In this document: positions 53,926 to 64,000 of the stretch, piece by piece
How the letters are laid out: each line of letters opens with the position of its first letter
Position numbering within the stretch: the stretch's first letter is position 1
Assembly (NCBI RefSeq): GCF_900451195.1
Contig: NZ_UGHR01000001.1
Span: 2,480,001 to 2,544,000 of the forward strand
Direction: 5' to 3'
Origin: Iodobacter fluviatilis
GTDB taxonomy: Bacteria > Pseudomonadota > Gammaproteobacteria > Burkholderiales > Chitinibacteraceae
Length of the DNA stretch: 64,000 nucleotides
Notes under the pieces: generated by a model
The model's input: only the letters and a program-made list of their open reading frames with translations
Told to the model about the DNA's origin: nothing
Databases searched by the model: none
Translations under genes and position numbers: made by a program

Positions 53926-56214
53926 TCAGAATACTTGACCCAACTGAAACTGGAGTCCGCGTTCAACACGATCATTTGGCTGAGCATTAAATGGCGCTGC
54001 CCAGCTTAATTTAATTGGCCCTACTGGTGAAACCCAGGTAAATGCCACCCCTGCAGAATAGCGAAGTTCGCTAAAACTTGGCTTATCACCTGCACCCCAA
54101 ACCGCGCCGGAATCAGCAAATACACTTAAACGTGTAGAACGGTCATTTTTCAAACCTGGAATCGGGAAGAAGAACTCAAAGTTATTGATCAGTCGTTTAT
54201 CCCCCCCCATACCATCACCACGGCTATCCACAGGCCCAACCGATCCAGACCTAAAACCACGGATTGAGCCCACACCACCGGCATAGAAGTTTTTATAGAA
54301 AGGATAAATATTATCGCCATAAGCATGGCCATAACCGCCTTCCACATTCCACATCAGACTCATTTCTTTACCAAATGGAATAAAGTACTGGCTTCGGGTT
54401 GATAGCTTGTAGTAATCAATATCTGAGAAAGGTGCAGTCACTTCACCATTCAGGCTAAGTAACCAGCCTGATGTAGGGTAGGAGCCACTATTACGCGTAT
54501 CACGTCCCCAGTTTACAGAAACAGGGAATGTTTTATTTCTGGAGCCTTGGGTATTTACAAAATCTAATACATGCTGAGGCGCAGAAGCATCGGCCTGAAT
54601 GGCCAAGCTTTCATAACCCAAACCAAAACCAATCCGATTTGTTTCAGTTAAAGGCAGGCTGAAATTCGAATTAAAACCATAGGACGATGTTGTATATTGA
54701 CCCAAATCTACGCGAGAAGGATCTGTATCGCGGCGATAGATATTCCAACCCACAGAAACACCATCGGGTGTTGCATAAGGATTGGTTACGCCAAGGGAAT
54801 ACACTTTATTAGATGAGCTTGAATTGACTTCAACCGCAAATTGCTTACCACTACCCAAAAAGTTATTCTGAGAAAGAGATAAGACTAAAACAACGCCTTC
54901 ACTTTGCCCATAACCGGCACCAATATTAAAGTTACCTGATTTCTTTTCAGTCACGGTGACATTCATATCTACCTGATCGGCAGTATCAGGCACCAACGGC
55001 GTATCAACGACAATTTCACCGAAATAATCCAGCTGATCCAGCCGCTGCTTAGAGCGTTTGATTTTAGCGCCATCATAGGCAGCTGATTCTAACTGGCGTA
55101 ATTCACGGCGAATAACCACATCGCGGGTTTGGGAATTACCGTTTACATTAATCCGTCTTACATAAGTTTTTTTACCTGGATCAACATAAAGAGTAAATGC
55201 CACTTTATTATTTTTCTGATCGATTTCTGGTACAGCATTTACATTGGCAAAGGCATAGCCCACTTCGCCCAAAGCTTCTGTAATTGCGGCAGTTGACCGG
55301 TTCAGACTTTCACGCGAAAACACTTCGCCCGTATTTAAAGTAATCAGCTTCTTTAAAATAGCAGGGTCAATAATGGTGTCGCCCAACAATTTTACATCGC
55401 TCACTTCAAATTGCTTGCCTTCTGAGATATTCAAGGTAAGGAAAATACCTTCTCGATCTTCAGAAATAGCAACCTGAGTGGACTCAACATTAAATTCGAT
55501 ATAGCCACGATCCATATACCAAGAACGCAGCTTTTCTAGATCGGCAGATAGTTTTTGCTTGGAATATTGGTCTGCTTTGGTATACCAAGTGAGCCAGCCA
55601 CCTGTGGTTTGACTCAACATATCAAGCAAATCATCTTCGGAAAACGCTTTGTTGCCAATGATATTAATTTGCTGAATACGGGCCACTTCACCCTCAGAAA
55701 TATCCAATTGAACGCCAACACGGTTGCGCTCTAATTTAGTGACTTCCGATTTCACCACAACAGAGTAACGGCCGCGTGAATAATATTGCTGTTTGATTTC
55801 CTGAACGGCAGCATCCAGCACGCTTTGATCAAAAATACGCCCTTCAGCAAAACTCTGGCTTTTCAGGGCGCTTTTAATTTGATCCTTTTCCAGCATTTTA
55901 GAGCCGTTAACATTGATTTGCGCAATGGTAGGACGCTCATCCACCGTAACAATCAATACCTGCCCATTGGATTCAACCCGTACATCATTGAAAAAACCAG
56001 TGGCAAACAAGGCCTTGATCGCCTCTTGTGCGCGATCATCATCAAAGCGATCACCCACTTTTACCGGCAAATAATTAAAAATCGTTCCGGCATCGGTACG
56101 TTGCAGCCCCTCAACACGAATATCGCGGATCACAAATGGCTCAACCGCCCAAGTAGGAAAAGCAACACTGCTCAGGGCAGCTGCTAACAACAAGTTTATC
56201 GATTTTAATTTCAT
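53926..56214 (-). CDS. bamA: Outer membrane protein assembly factor BamA
   Basis: The 762-residue protein has a signal peptide, five POTRA domains (about residues 22-345; VEPFVIRDIRVEGLQRTDAG, ISEGKQFEVSDVKLLGD) and a 16-stranded barrel ending in ...FQLGQVF, with terminal Phe. The loop-6 motif VRGF is seen as SIRGFRSGSVGP. It inserts beta-barrel proteins into the outer membrane. It is followed by skp. Confidence 0.97.
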   Translation of the reverse strand: MKLKSINLLLAAALSSVAFPTWAVEPFVIRDIRVEGLQRTDAGTIFNYLPVKVGDRFDDDRAQEAIKALFATGFFNDVRVESNGQVLIVTVDERPTIAQINVNGSKMLEKDQIKSALKSQSFAEGRIFDQSVLDAAVQEIKQQYYSRGRYSVVVKSEVTKLERNRVGVQLDISEGEVARIQQINIIGNKAFSEDDLLDMLSQTTGGWLTWYTKADQYSKQKLSADLEKLRSWYMDRGYIEFNVESTQVAISEDREGIFLTLNISEGKQFEVSDVKLLGDTIIDPAILKKLITLNTGEVFSRESLNRSTAAITEALGEVGYAFANVNAVPEIDQKNNKVAFTLYVDPGKKTYVRRINVNGNSQTRDVVIRRELRQLESAAYDGAKIKRSKQRLDQLDYFGEIVVDTPLVPDTADQVDMNVTVTEKKSGNFNIGAGYGQSEGVVLVLSLSQNNFLGSGKQFAVEVNSSSSNKVYSLGVTNPYATPDGVSVGWNIYRRDTDPSRVDLGQYTTSSYGFNSNFSLPLTETNRIGFGLGYESLAIQADASAPQHVLDFVNTQGSRNKTFPVSVNWGRDTRNSGSYPTSGWLLSLNGEVTAPFSDIDYYKLSTRSQYFIPFGKEMSLMWNVEGGYGHAYGDNIYPFYKNFYAGGVGSIRGFRSGSVGPVDSRGDGMGGDKRLINNFEFFFPIPGLKNDRSTRLSVFADSGAVWGAGDKPSFSELRYSAGVAFTWVSPVGPIKLSWAAPFNAQPNDRVERGLQFQLGQVF

Positions 56215-56342
56215 TATTATGAAGAGTCACTAATGAGTTAGCAGGCATAAACTGCCCACACTGCGTTAAAAAACGGCCGAAAACCCTTAATTGCTGCTGT
56301 AAACCCTGGCCTTGAAATATGCGGCTAAACAAGCAAAGTGGT

Positions 56343-57692
56343 TTAACCAGGAAAAAGCCGATGGATGTCGTTGTAAAGCGCAAGAGACATCAAGCCTAAC
56401 AACAACACAATACCAATGCGCTGACCCAATGCTTCAGCCCCAAGCGGCAGACGCCGCCCTGTCAAAAATTCTACCGTATGATACATCAAATGCCCGCCAT
56501 CCAGCACCGGCAAGGGTAGCAGGTTTAAAACCCCCAAACTAATACTAATTACACAAAGATACTCAAGAAAAGCATTTAAGCCCATGCGGGCACTTTCCCC
56601 TGCAAATGTTGCAATCGTAATCGGGCCGCTGACCTGCTTGATTGACACCTGCCCTGTAAGCATTTTCCCAAACATCACCAGAGTCAGCCGACTGCCCTGC
56701 CAGGTTTTATTCAGTGCATATTGCAAGCCCTCAAGCGGGCCAAAATCACGGGTAAATCGTTGCTGCTGCCAGGCAATTGCATCCACTTCAGGGGCCAGTC
56801 CAAGCTTGCCGGTTTTCTGCCCGTTTTCTACAACGGAGTCAGGAATAACTGTGCGTTCAATGACTTGCCCATTGTGCTTCCAGCTTATAAGCAAAGGCTG
56901 AGCAGCAGATGACGCCACGATGGCTTGCACATCACGCCAGCCATGTAATGGGCTGCCATTGATCATTATTAACTGATCGCCCACTTTGACTCCGGCCTTT
57001 GCCGCAGCACTTTGAGGTGCTAACTGAGCGATACGTAAGCTGAGGGGCACAGGAGACAACCCAAGGCGAGAAAGAAGCTGCTGATCGATTTCATCCCGGG
57101 TGAGATGACTGAGATCCAGCATAACAGAGCGCTCTGAACCAGTATTTGACCGAAGCTGCAAGGGTACTGTTACCGCGCCACCACTCTGCTCTAGCAGACC
57201 AAACTGCAGCTCATCCCAACTAGAAACCGGCATTCCGGACACAGAAAGCACTTCATCCCCCTGACGAAGCCCCGCTTTTTCTGCCGCAGAGCCTGCACTG
57301 ACAAATGAAACAACCGGCCTCAGCGACTCAACACCCGATAATGACAAGCCCCAGTACAGCAAAATTGCGAGTAGAAAATTAGCCAGCGGCCCTGCTGTAA
57401 CAATAGCCATTTTGGCCAGAGGGGGACGGCGATTAAAAGCACGCGGCAAATCAGCAGCCGCAATTGGCTCGCCTTCACGCTCATCCAGCATACTGACATA
57501 GCCGCCAAGCGGAATCGCACCAATTTGCCACAGGGTTTCACCCCAGCGCCACTGCCAGAGCGGTTTACCAAAACCAATAGAGAAAACCAGCACCTTTACC
57601 CCGCAGCGCTTTGCCACGTAGTAATGCCCGTACTCGTGAATCGAAACAAGCAGGCCAATGGCAACAATAAACGCCAGAAGTGACGTCAACAT
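56343..57692 (-). CDS. rseP: Site-2 intramembrane protease RseP
   Basis: The 449-residue protein has the zinc motif HEYGHY in the first transmembrane helix, two PDZ domains (about 115-185 and 205-280; [27 protein letters not shown]) and the C-terminal [14 protein letters not shown] with the third zinc ligand. It cleaves anti-sigma factor RseA in the envelope stress response and clears signal peptides. The ATG at 57692 overlaps the dxr stop; no strong Shine-Dalgarno is seen, suggesting translational coupling. Confidence 0.96.
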   Translation of the reverse strand: MLTSLLAFIVAIGLLVSIHEYGHYYVAKRCGVKVLVFSIGFGKPLWQWRWGETLWQIGAIPLGGYVSMLDEREGEPIAAADLPRAFNRRPPLAKMAIVTAGPLANFLLAILLYWGLSLSGVESLRPVVSFVSAGSAAEKAGLRQGDEVLSVSGMPVSSWDELQFGLLEQSGGAVTVPLQLRSNTGSERSVMLDLSHLTRDEIDQQLLSRLGLSPVPLSLRIAQLAPQSAAAKAGVKVGDQLIMINGSPLHGWRDVQAIVASSAAQPLLISWKHNGQVIERTVIPDSVVENGQKTGKLGLAPEVDAIAWQQQRFTRDFGPLEGLQYALNKTWQGSRLTLVMFGKMLTGQVSIKQVSGPITIATFAGESARMGLNAFLEYLCVISISLGVLNLLPLPVLDGGHLMYHTVEFLTGRRLPLGAEALGQRIGIVLLLGLMSLALYNDIHRLFPG

Positions 57693-58900
57693 AGGGGGTG
57701 ACTCTGCAACCACTGCCGTGCGGCAGCCCGTGCCATCTCATCCGCACTAAGCAAGGCTTCTAATGATTCAGCCGATGCGCGATGCGTACACTGCCCCAAT
57801 ACCGCTTCGATAAGTCGCGGGATATCCGTAAAGCGTAAAGCATTATTTAAAAAGCCTTCAACAGCCACTTCATTGGCCGCATTTAAAATGGCCGGGGCAG
57901 CACTTCCTGCAGCAAGGGCATCAAAAGCCAGTTGCAAGCAAGGAAAACGCTGTAAATCAGGCGCTTCAAAATCCAAACGACCCACGCTAAAGAAATCGAG
58001 TGATTTCACGCCCGCATCAATTCGTTCCGGGTAAGCCATACCATAGGCAATGGGGGTGCGCATATCAGGATTGCCCAGCTGAGCCAGCACCGAGCCATCC
58101 ATATATTCCACCATAGAATGCACAACGCTTTGCGGATGCACGACCACTGAAATATCATTCTTTTCCGGCGCATTGAATAACCAACGCGCCTCAATGACTT
58201 CCAGCCCCTTATTCATTAATGAGGCCGAATCCACTGAAATTTTGCGACCCATAGACCAATTAGGGTGCTTGCAGGCTTGCTCAGGCGAAACATGATGCAA
58301 TGCTTCATGCGCCATAGTGCGAAATGGCCCGCCCGATGCTGTCAGCAAAATGCGCTTAACACCTGCATCCTGCAAACAAGACGCATAAGGATTTTCACGA
58401 TAAGCGCCCGGCAGAACCTGAAAAATTGCGTTATGTTCACTATCAATAGGCAAAAGCGCCGCGCCGGATTCACGCACTGCATCCATAAATAAAGAACCGG
58501 CCAACACCAGCGTTTCTTTATTCGCCAGCAAAATGCGCTTACCCGCACGCGCGGCATCTAGGGTTGGCTGCATCCCTGCTGCCCCTACAATTGCTGCCAT
58601 CACTGCATCGACATCTGCAGCAGTTGCAACATCACTCAACGCAGACACACCCCACAACACTTCCGTAGCAGAGCCCCGCTCTTTTAATAGTGCAGCCAAT
58701 GTCTGAGCAGAGGCTGCATCCAAAACAACGGCAAAACGAGGCTTAAACTGCACGCATTGCTGAGCCAGCTTTTCCAGCTGACTAGCGCCCGTAAGAGCAA
58801 ACACTTGATAGCGCTCAGGATGGCGGGCAATGACATCAAGGGTATTGACGCCAATACTGCCAGTTGAACCCAAAATGGTGATTTTTTGCAAAGAGGACAT
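57686..58900 (-). CDS. dxr: 1-deoxy-D-xylulose 5-phosphate reductoisomerase
   Basis: The 404-residue protein has [19 protein letters not shown] (NADPH binding), [22 protein letters not shown] (metal-binding D, E, E region), LTASGGPF and [27 protein letters not shown], quoted in part as [19 protein letters not shown]. It starts the MEP isoprenoid pathway, supplying precursors to UppS. ATG at 58900 follows AAGG; a longer frame has no homology. An 80-bp palindrome precedes it. Confidence 0.96.
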   Translation of the reverse strand: MSSLQKITILGSTGSIGVNTLDVIARHPERYQVFALTGASQLEKLAQQCVQFKPRFAVVLDAASAQTLAALLKERGSATEVLWGVSALSDVATAADVDAVMAAIVGAAGMQPTLDAARAGKRILLANKETLVLAGSLFMDAVRESGAALLPIDSEHNAIFQVLPGAYRENPYASCLQDAGVKRILLTASGGPFRTMAHEALHHVSPEQACKHPNWSMGRKISVDSASLMNKGLEVIEARWLFNAPEKNDISVVVHPQSVVHSMVEYMDGSVLAQLGNPDMRTPIAYGMAYPERIDAGVKSLDFFSVGRLDFEAPDLQRFPCLQLAFDALAAGSAAPAILNAANEVAVEGFLNNALRFTDIPRLIEAVLGQCTHRASAESLEALLSADEMARAAARQWLQSHPLC

Positions 58901-58950
58901 GATGATATGGCCTTGCGCTTTAATCTGCCCGAAAAAGACCTGTGCCATAT

Positions 58951-59030
58951 ATTAAAACAGCAATAAAACCAATACGTTTTTTCTATGGAAAAAACATCTG
59001 CTGTATTGGTTTTATTGCCAGCGTTTTAAT
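58951..59030. repeat. 80-bp near-perfect palindrome between cdsA and dxr
   Basis: Three nested complementary blocks were read. ATTAAAAC (58951-58958) pairs with GTTTTAAT (59023-59030), GCAATAAAACCAATAC (58960-58975) with GCAATAAAACCAATAC's complement GTATTGGTTTTATTGC (59003-59018), and GTTTTTTC (58976-58983) with GAAAAAAC (58988-58995) around loop TATG. Only a 7-base bulge (ATCTGCT, 58996-59002) and small gaps interrupt it. It has no coding potential. It could be a miniature inverted-repeat element, an RNA-processing hairpin or a partial terminator within the operon. Confidence 0.85.
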
Positions 59031-59078
59031 TTCAGCAATAAGATCTTGTGACAAGCACATGATTTACGCAGTTTGAAT

Positions 59079-59906
59079 TTAGAATAATAAGAAGCTGAGG
59101 TAAATGGCACAGGCTACCGGCAGGATGGCTAATAAACTATCAACCCTATCAAGCACTCCGCCGTGCCCCGGTAATAAATTGCTGCTGTCTTTCATTCCGA
59201 TCTGACGCTTAAAGAGGGATTCTAATAAGTCCCCCATTACACTCACTGCCGTTAAGATCACAGCAATAGCCAGCCATGCAGCAAGTGACAATAGTTCGCC
59301 ATGAAAAAAAAGATGTTTAGGCAAAAAGAAAGTATAAATCAATACACCCAGCAAGCCACCAGCAGCACCCTCCCAGCTTTTTCCAGGGCTAATCAGCGGC
59401 GCAAGCTTGTGCTTGCCAAAAGCTTTACCAAAGAAATAGGCGGCAGAATCGGCAACCCAAGCAATTGCCAAAACAGACAGTAAAGCCCATGGCCCTGCTG
59501 TGCGCAGCACAATTAATGCCAGACCAGCAGGCAGCAGCAAAGCCCAGCCTAATAAAATATTTAAATTTGCGGCATTTGCCAGCTTCCATTTTTTAGAAAG
59601 CCAGCATGGCGTGACAAACAACCAAAACACGCTTGCCCCAAGCATCAGCCCCAATAGCATCGAAGGCGTGTAAATTAGCTGACTGAGTAAAGCAAATATA
59701 ACAGCGGTTAATACCGGGTAAACTTTAGCAACGAAGCCTTGCATGCCGGATAAACGCTGCCATTCCCAAGATGCGGCAACCATAATCAGACCGCAAAATG
59801 AAATCCATGCAAGGGAGCCCGTTGTTCCCATCTGAGGTAAATAAAAGATTGCCGCAAGCAGCAGCGGCAGCAAAAAGAGGGCCGTTAAAACACGTGTTTT
59901 TAGCAT
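59079..59906 (-). CDS. cdsA: Phosphatidate cytidylyltransferase
   Basis: The 275-residue protein has about eight hydrophobic helices and the C-terminal signature SLFKRQIGMKDSSNLLPGHGG, followed by LDRVDSL. It makes CDP-diacylglycerol, the precursor for phosphatidylglycerol and phosphatidylethanolamine. Its ATG overlaps the uppS stop by 7 bases. Confidence 0.96.
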   Translation of the reverse strand: MLKTRVLTALFLLPLLLAAIFYLPQMGTTGSLAWISFCGLIMVAASWEWQRLSGMQGFVAKVYPVLTAVIFALLSQLIYTPSMLLGLMLGASVFWLFVTPCWLSKKWKLANAANLNILLGWALLLPAGLALIVLRTAGPWALLSVLAIAWVADSAAYFFGKAFGKHKLAPLISPGKSWEGAAGGLLGVLIYTFFLPKHLFFHGELLSLAAWLAIAVILTAVSVMGDLLESLFKRQIGMKDSSNLLPGHGGVLDRVDSLLAILPVACAIYLSFLLF

Positions 59907-60658
59907 GGGGTTTGCAGTTGCTCACTAATACGGCCAAAACGTCGCTCCCGACTGTGATACCAGTCAATCGCAGCTTCCAGCGCCTGCCGGTCAAAATCAG
60001 GCCAAAGCATATCGCTGAAATAAAGCTCGGTATAGGCAAGCTGCCATAGCAGAAAATTGCTAATCCGCTGCTCTCCTCCTGTTCTGATAAACAAATCAGG
60101 CTCTGGCGCATAGGCCATCGCAAGGTAAGGAGATAAATCATCTTCTGTAAAAGTAGTGCTTAATTCTGGGTGATCTGCCAGCATTTTATGCGTGGCATTA
60201 ATGACATCCCAGCGCCCGCCATAGTCAGCCGCAATAGATAGCGTTAAGCCTGTATTACCCGCTGTTTTTTCTTCGGCAGCATCAATGAGTGCCACCAGCT
60301 CGGGGCCAAAATGCTCACGATTACCCACTATTTTCAAACGAATATTTTTTTCGTGCATGCGGCTAATTTCACCACTCAGCACTTTCAGAAAGAGGCCCAT
60401 TAAAAATGACACTTCATCCTGCGGGCGACGCCAGTTTTCATTACTAAAAGCAAAAACAGTTAAATAACCCACGCCAAGTGCATCACAAGCACGCACCGTA
60501 TCACGCAAAGCCTCTACACCACGCTTGTGGCCAAATATACGTGGCATCATGCGTTTTTTTGCCCAACGGCCATTGCCATCCATAATCACGGCAATGTGAC
60601 GTGGAACAGCTGCAATGTCCTGCGGTATTTCTTTAGTTGAGCTACTGAATATGGCCAC
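59900..60658 (-). CDS. uppS: Undecaprenyl diphosphate synthase
   Basis: The 252-residue cis-prenyltransferase has HIAVIMDGNGRWAKKR with the catalytic Asp, GHKRGVEALRD, FSNENWRRP and LFIRTGGEQRISNFLLWQ, quoted in part. It makes the lipid carrier for peptidoglycan and LPS O-chains. I chose GTG at 60658, because AAGGGG lies 6 bases upstream; the upstream in-frame ATG is less supported. It overlaps cdsA. Confidence 0.95.
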   Translation of the reverse strand: MAIFSSSTKEIPQDIAAVPRHIAVIMDGNGRWAKKRMMPRIFGHKRGVEALRDTVRACDALGVGYLTVFAFSNENWRRPQDEVSFLMGLFLKVLSGEISRMHEKNIRLKIVGNREHFGPELVALIDAAEEKTAGNTGLTLSIAADYGGRWDVINATHKMLADHPELSTTFTEDDLSPYLAMAYAPEPDLFIRTGGEQRISNFLLWQLAYTELYFSDMLWPDFDRQALEAAIDWYHSRERRFGRISEQLQTPC

Positions 60659-60710
60659 ACCAAACCCCTTACGTTTACTGGCCGGCACAATTGCACCGGC
60701 CAGTAAATGA

Positions 60711-61268
60711 TTACATTGTCATTAATTCTTTTTCTTTTTCTGCCAACAACTTATCAATTTCAATTACATATTTATCTGTCAGCTTCTGAACATCATCTGC
60801 TGCACGACGCTCATCATCTTCAGAAATTTCTTTATCTTTAACCAAGCGTTTTAATTGCTCATTGGCATCGCGGCGAATATTACGCACGGCTACCTTAGCA
60901 TCATCTGCCTCGTTGCGAACAACCTTTGTTAAATCTTTACGGCGCTCTTCGGTCAGTGCTGGCATTGGCACACGAATCACATCACCATTGGTGGATGGAT
61001 TCAAGCCCAGATCACCATCACGAATTGCTTTTTCAATCTTGGAAATCATTGTTTTTTCCCAAGCCTGAACACCAATTGTGCGTGAATCAATCAAAGTGAC
61101 ATTAGCAACTTGATTAATTGCTGTTGGTGCACCGTAATAATCCACATTGATATGATCCAACAAGCCAACGTGCGCGCGACCAGTACGTACTTTGGCTAAA
61201 TTAACGCGCAAAGCTTCAACTGATTTTTGCATTTTTGTAACGGTATTGCTTTTAATTTCTGCAATCAT
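60711..61268 (-). CDS. frr: Ribosome recycling factor
   Basis: The 185-residue protein has the RRF signature: [42 protein letters not shown], and [10 protein letters not shown]. It splits post-termination ribosomes with EF-G. It lies 52 bases before uppS and 104 bases after pyrH. Confidence 0.97.
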   Translation of the reverse strand: MIAEIKSNTVTKMQKSVEALRVNLAKVRTGRAHVGLLDHINVDYYGAPTAINQVANVTLIDSRTIGVQAWEKTMISKIEKAIRDGDLGLNPSTNGDVIRVPMPALTEERRKDLTKVVRNEADDAKVAVRNIRRDANEQLKRLVKDKEISEDDERRAADDVQKLTDKYVIEIDKLLAEKEKELMTM

Positions 61269-61372
61269 AATGCATTCCCTTATTTACTCGTTTCTAATGA
61301 GTAATCGTTCATTTGTACTATGGCCCACTAACAGTGCACGGCGTAAATAATCCGTGCCTCTGTTCAGAAAGT

Positions 61373-62092
61373 TTAGCAGTGTACCAGCGTCCCTTCATCT
61401 TCCCCAAGAACTACGCGCTTTAATGCGCCTGCTTTGAAGATACTAAAGACACTTAAATTCATATTTTGATCACGACAGAGCGCGAATGCAGTGGCATCCA
61501 TCACTTTCAGATTGCGGCCAATGGCCTCATCGAAAGTCAGGGTTTGATAACGTACAGCATCTGGATTGTTCTTTGGATCATCGGTGTAAACACCATCAAC
61601 TTTGGTGGCTTTCAGAACAATATCGGCACCCATTTCCATGCCGCGCAAAGCAGCAGCGGTATCTGTTGTAAAGAAAGGGTTACCCGTTCCTGCACCAAAA
61701 ATGACCACTTTATTTTCTTCAAGGTAACGGATTGCTTTGCCACGCACATAGGGCTCAGCCACTTGCTGAATCGTCAGTGCTGATTGAACACGGCTGACAA
61801 TACCCGCACGTTTCATCGCATCCTGCAAGGCCAGCGCATTCATTACCGTTGCCAGCATACCCATATAGTCTGCCGTTGCGCGATCCATCCCTGCAGCAGC
61901 AGGTGCAACACCCCTAAAAATATTACCACCACCAATCACAACACCAACTTGTACGCCAAGATCTAATACAGCCTTGATTTCACCAACAATACGGTCAATT
62001 GTGACCCGATTGATGCCATAGCTATCCTCACCCATGAGGGCTTCGCCGGAGAGTTTCAGCAAAATGCGTTTATATTTGGGTGCTTGGCTCAT
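61373..62092 (-). CDS. pyrH: UMP kinase
   Basis: The 239-residue protein has the amino-acid-kinase fold with [24 protein letters not shown] and [16 protein letters not shown], typical of hexameric bacterial UMP kinase. It is essential for pyrimidine nucleotide supply. It sits between tsf and frr, as in most proteobacteria. Confidence 0.97.
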   Translation of the reverse strand: MSQAPKYKRILLKLSGEALMGEDSYGINRVTIDRIVGEIKAVLDLGVQVGVVIGGGNIFRGVAPAAAGMDRATADYMGMLATVMNALALQDAMKRAGIVSRVQSALTIQQVAEPYVRGKAIRYLEENKVVIFGAGTGNPFFTTDTAAALRGMEMGADIVLKATKVDGVYTDDPKNNPDAVRYQTLTFDEAIGRNLKVMDATAFALCRDQNMNLSVFSIFKAGALKRVVLGEDEGTLVHC

Positions 62093-62131
62093 TTGAAGCT
62101 TCCTTATCCATGGAGGGGCAAATTGTGGAAA

Positions 62132-62208
62132 CGCCGCACGTTACCGTGCGGCGCATAAAGCAAATATCCAGTGCTCAGCCTGCCTGAAGATTGCTCTTTC
62201 GGCAGGCT
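62132..62208 (-). terminator. Two hairpins between tsf and pyrH, possible attenuator
   Basis: CGCCGCACG (62132-62140) and CGTGCGGCG (62145-62153) form a 9-bp G+C-rich stem with loop TTAC, and AGCCTGCC (62177-62184) with GGCAGGCT (62201-62208) a second 8-bp stem. On the minus strand the first is followed by TTTCC only. They may lower read-through from tsf to pyrH. Confidence 0.5.
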
Positions 62209-62225
62209 AAGTTTAATACAAACAA

Positions 62226-63101
62226 TTAAATCTTTGCAGCAGCAGCCACTTCAGCAGCGTAATCAACCACTGCTTTTTCAATACCTTCACCTACAACAAA
62301 CAGGTTGAATGCATTAACAGTTGCAGAGTTGGTTTTCAGCAATTGTTCGATTGTTACTTTGTCGTCCATTACAAATGATTGGCTCAACAAAACAACATCT
62401 TTCAGGTACTTTTGTACAGTGCCTTCCACGATTTTTTCCAGCATTGCTTCTGGCTTGCCCGCTTCTTTAGCGCGCTCAGTCGCAACACGGCGTTCAGTTT
62501 CGATCAAGTCAGCAGGTACGCCGCTTGCATCGAGGGACTTAGGCTTGGTCGCCGCAATATGCATCGCAATTTGCTTAGCCAATTGCTCGTCACCACCTAC
62601 GATGTCCAGCAGTACGCCAATTTTGTTGCCGTGCAGGTAAGCTGCAATTTGGCCCGCTGTTTCAAAGCGTGCGAAACGACGCAATGTCACGTTTTCGCCC
62701 AGCTTAGCTACAGCATCTTTACGGATTTCTTCAACTGTTTTACCGTTTACTACCACTTGCGCCAGTGCTTCAACGTCAGCAGGATTTGCATCCGCAACCG
62801 CTTGTGCAGCCAGCTTAGCAAAAGCAATAAAGCCTTCGTCTTTAGCCAAGAAGTCTGTTTCACAGTTTACTTCAAGCACCGCGCCGATTTTTTTATCGTC
62901 AGAGATAAATGCAGCGATAATCCCTTCAGCAGCAGTACGGCCAGCCAGCTTGGACGCTTTGTTGCCGGATTTGATTCGCATTACTTCTTCAGCTTTTTTG
63001 ATGTCGCCATCGGCTTCAACCAAAGCTTTTTTACATTCCATCATGCCAAGGCCAGTCAGCTCGCGCAGCTGGGCAACCATCTTCGCGGTAATTTCCGCCA
63101 T
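62226..63101 (-). CDS. tsf: Elongation factor Ts
   Basis: The 291-residue protein has the N-terminal UBA-like [16 protein letters not shown] and the TDF core motif [13 protein letters not shown], followed by the dimerisation domain. It exchanges GDP on EF-Tu. The typical rpsB-tsf order is kept, with a terminator-like hairpin between. Confidence 0.97.
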   Translation of the reverse strand: MAEITAKMVAQLRELTGLGMMECKKALVEADGDIKKAEEVMRIKSGNKASKLAGRTAAEGIIAAFISDDKKIGAVLEVNCETDFLAKDEGFIAFAKLAAQAVADANPADVEALAQVVVNGKTVEEIRKDAVAKLGENVTLRRFARFETAGQIAAYLHGNKIGVLLDIVGGDEQLAKQIAMHIAATKPKSLDASGVPADLIETERRVATERAKEAGKPEAMLEKIVEGTVQKYLKDVVLLSQSFVMDDKVTIEQLLKTNSATVNAFNLFVVGEGIEKAVVDYAAEVAAAAKI

Positions 63102-63204
63102 GATTATTTCTCCTGAATCTGGGTAAGGAGTAGAGCATCGCTTATCTGGGCACTTTTAAAAGTGAAACGCCAGAAAGGTGCAGGGCTACTTATCTGTTAT
63201 TTAC

Positions 63205-63230
63205 AAAAAAGGGGCGAAACGCCCCTTTTT
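63205..63230 (-). terminator. Terminator or attenuator between rpsB and tsf
   Basis: AAAAAGGGGCG (63206-63216) and CGCCCCTTTTT (63220-63230) form an 11-bp stem with an AAA loop; on the minus strand TTTTTT follows the stem. It probably sets the ratio of rpsB to tsf. Confidence 0.8.
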
Positions 63231-63250
63231 CGCATATTAACTTTACGATA

Positions 63251-63973
63251 TTACTGTGCAGCGGCTACAGCAGCTGCTTCGACAAGTTCTTGTGCTGATT
63301 GGTTTTTACCTTCAAGCACGGCGTCAGCCATACCTTGAGCGTACAAACGAATTGCGCGGCTTGAATCATCGTTACCAGGGATAACGAAATCAATACCTTC
63401 TGGGTTGTTGTTGGTATCAACTACACCGATAACTGGGATACCCAGTTTCTTAGCTTCAACCAAAGTACCCTTTTGGTAACCAGTGTCGATCACGAAAATC
63501 GCGTCTGGCAGACCCTTCATATCCTTGATACCGCCTAGGCTACGATTGAGTTTTTCAACTTCACGATTCATGTCCAGCAATTCTTTCTTACCGTAGCCGC
63601 TGTTTTCATTAGCAACGATAACTTGTAACTCTTCCAGACGTTTGATCGACTGCTTAACTGTTTTGTAGTTAGTCAGCATACCGCCTAACCAGCGGTGATC
63701 AACGAAAGGCATGCCGCAACGCGCTGCTTCTTCAGCAACGATTTCACGAGCTTGGCGCTTAGTACCTACGAACAGAACAGTACCTTTGTTTGCAGCAATA
63801 CGACGAGCGTATTTAACAGCTTCTTCAAACAATGGCAGTGTTTTTTCGAGGTTGATAATATGAATCTTGTTACGTGCGCCAAAAATATATTGACCCATTT
63901 TTGGGTGCCAGTAACGAGTTTGGTGACCGAAGTGGACACCGGCTTCAAGCATATCGCGCATGCTAACGGACAT
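63251..63973 (-). CDS. rpsB: 30S ribosomal protein S2
   Basis: The 240-residue protein has [20 protein letters not shown] at the start, [29 protein letters not shown] and [20 protein letters not shown], quoted in part. GGAG precedes the ATG at 7-base spacing. Its promoter and any S2-binding leader are beyond or at the window edge, only 27 bases away. Confidence 0.97.
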   Translation of the reverse strand: MSVSMRDMLEAGVHFGHQTRYWHPKMGQYIFGARNKIHIINLEKTLPLFEEAVKYARRIAANKGTVLFVGTKRQAREIVAEEAARCGMPFVDHRWLGGMLTNYKTVKQSIKRLEELQVIVANENSGYGKKELLDMNREVEKLNRSLGGIKDMKGLPDAIFVIDTGYQKGTLVEAKKLGIPVIGVVDTNNNPEGIDFVIPGNDDSSRAIRLYAQGMADAVLEGKNQSAQELVEAAAVAAAQ

Positions 63974-64000
63974 AGTAAAACTCCAAGCTAAGGGTTACAT

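Noticed and set aside
62379..63116. A 245-codon frame antisense to tsf.
   Set aside because: It is a mirror of the highly biased tsf codons; composition is rich in Phe, Cys and Ser and has no domain.
1..64000. CRISPR arrays, tRNA or rRNA genes, insertion sequences and riboswitches.
   Set aside because: Looked for by eye on both strands; no regular spaced repeats, cloverleaf sequences, transposase frames or recognisable riboswitch cores were seen.

Overview
The window reads as a bacterial chromosome segment from a betaproteobacterium. It most resembles the Neisseriales (Chromobacteriaceae-like, for example the Iodobacter/Deefgea/Chitinibacter group). This is inferred from gene order, from the betaproteobacterial family DUF2863, from polyhydroxyalkanoate (PHA) granule genes (a phasin and a PhaM-like protein), and from the conserved blocks rpsB-tsf-pyrH-frr-uppS-cdsA-dxr-rseP-bamA-skp-lpxD-fabZ-lpxA-lpxB-rnhB and tyrA...cmk-rpsA-ihfB-lapA-lapB-pyrF-hldA. 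No tRNA, rRNA, CRISPR array or insertion sequence was seen.

Positions 1 to about 6250 are accessory DNA. A leftward operon encodes two small early proteins, a P2 gpA-type HUH rolling-circle replication protein, a secreted protein with a ComEA-like helix-hairpin-helix, two unrecognised proteins and a tail-fibre-like protein that runs off the window. A divergent helix-turn-helix regulator lies at its right end, next to inverted and direct repeats that look like operators. No integrase, capsid or packaging gene is visible, so the element continues to the left. The regulator's 3' end contains a 12-base match to the core of the chromosome-dimer resolution site dif. A small basic DNA-binding protein follows at 6251.

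Positions 6.5 to 25.3 kb are core genes, mostly rightward: phasin with its own promoter and two 16-bp operator copies, a YjfB-like protein, dnaE, maeB, phaM, mltA, an outer membrane barrel protein, a Rieske oxygenase, acnB, a DEAD-box RNA helicase with a long structured leader, a GNAT acetyltransferase, a DUF2863 protein and a diguanylate cyclase.

Positions 25.3 to 38 kb are almost all leftward: LPS heptose synthesis (hldA), pyrF, lapB/lapA (LPS balance), ihfB, rpsA with a good promoter and a folded leader, cmk, an aldo-keto reductase where aroA is often found, tyrA, a META/DUF4377 periplasmic protein, a DAHP-synthase homologue that has lost all four expected metal ligands, pgsA and uvrC.

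Positions 38 to 49 kb hold hldD, a GH9 plus ROK-kinase pair probably for amino-sugar or beta-glucoside use, ung with an atypical PilZ-like gene, an alpha-carbonic anhydrase with a His-rich linker, and a motA-motB-methyltransferase-HDOD-SpoU operon. Positions 49 to 64 kb are the envelope and translation cluster from rnhB back to rpsB, interrupted between dxr and cdsA by an 80-bp near-perfect palindrome.
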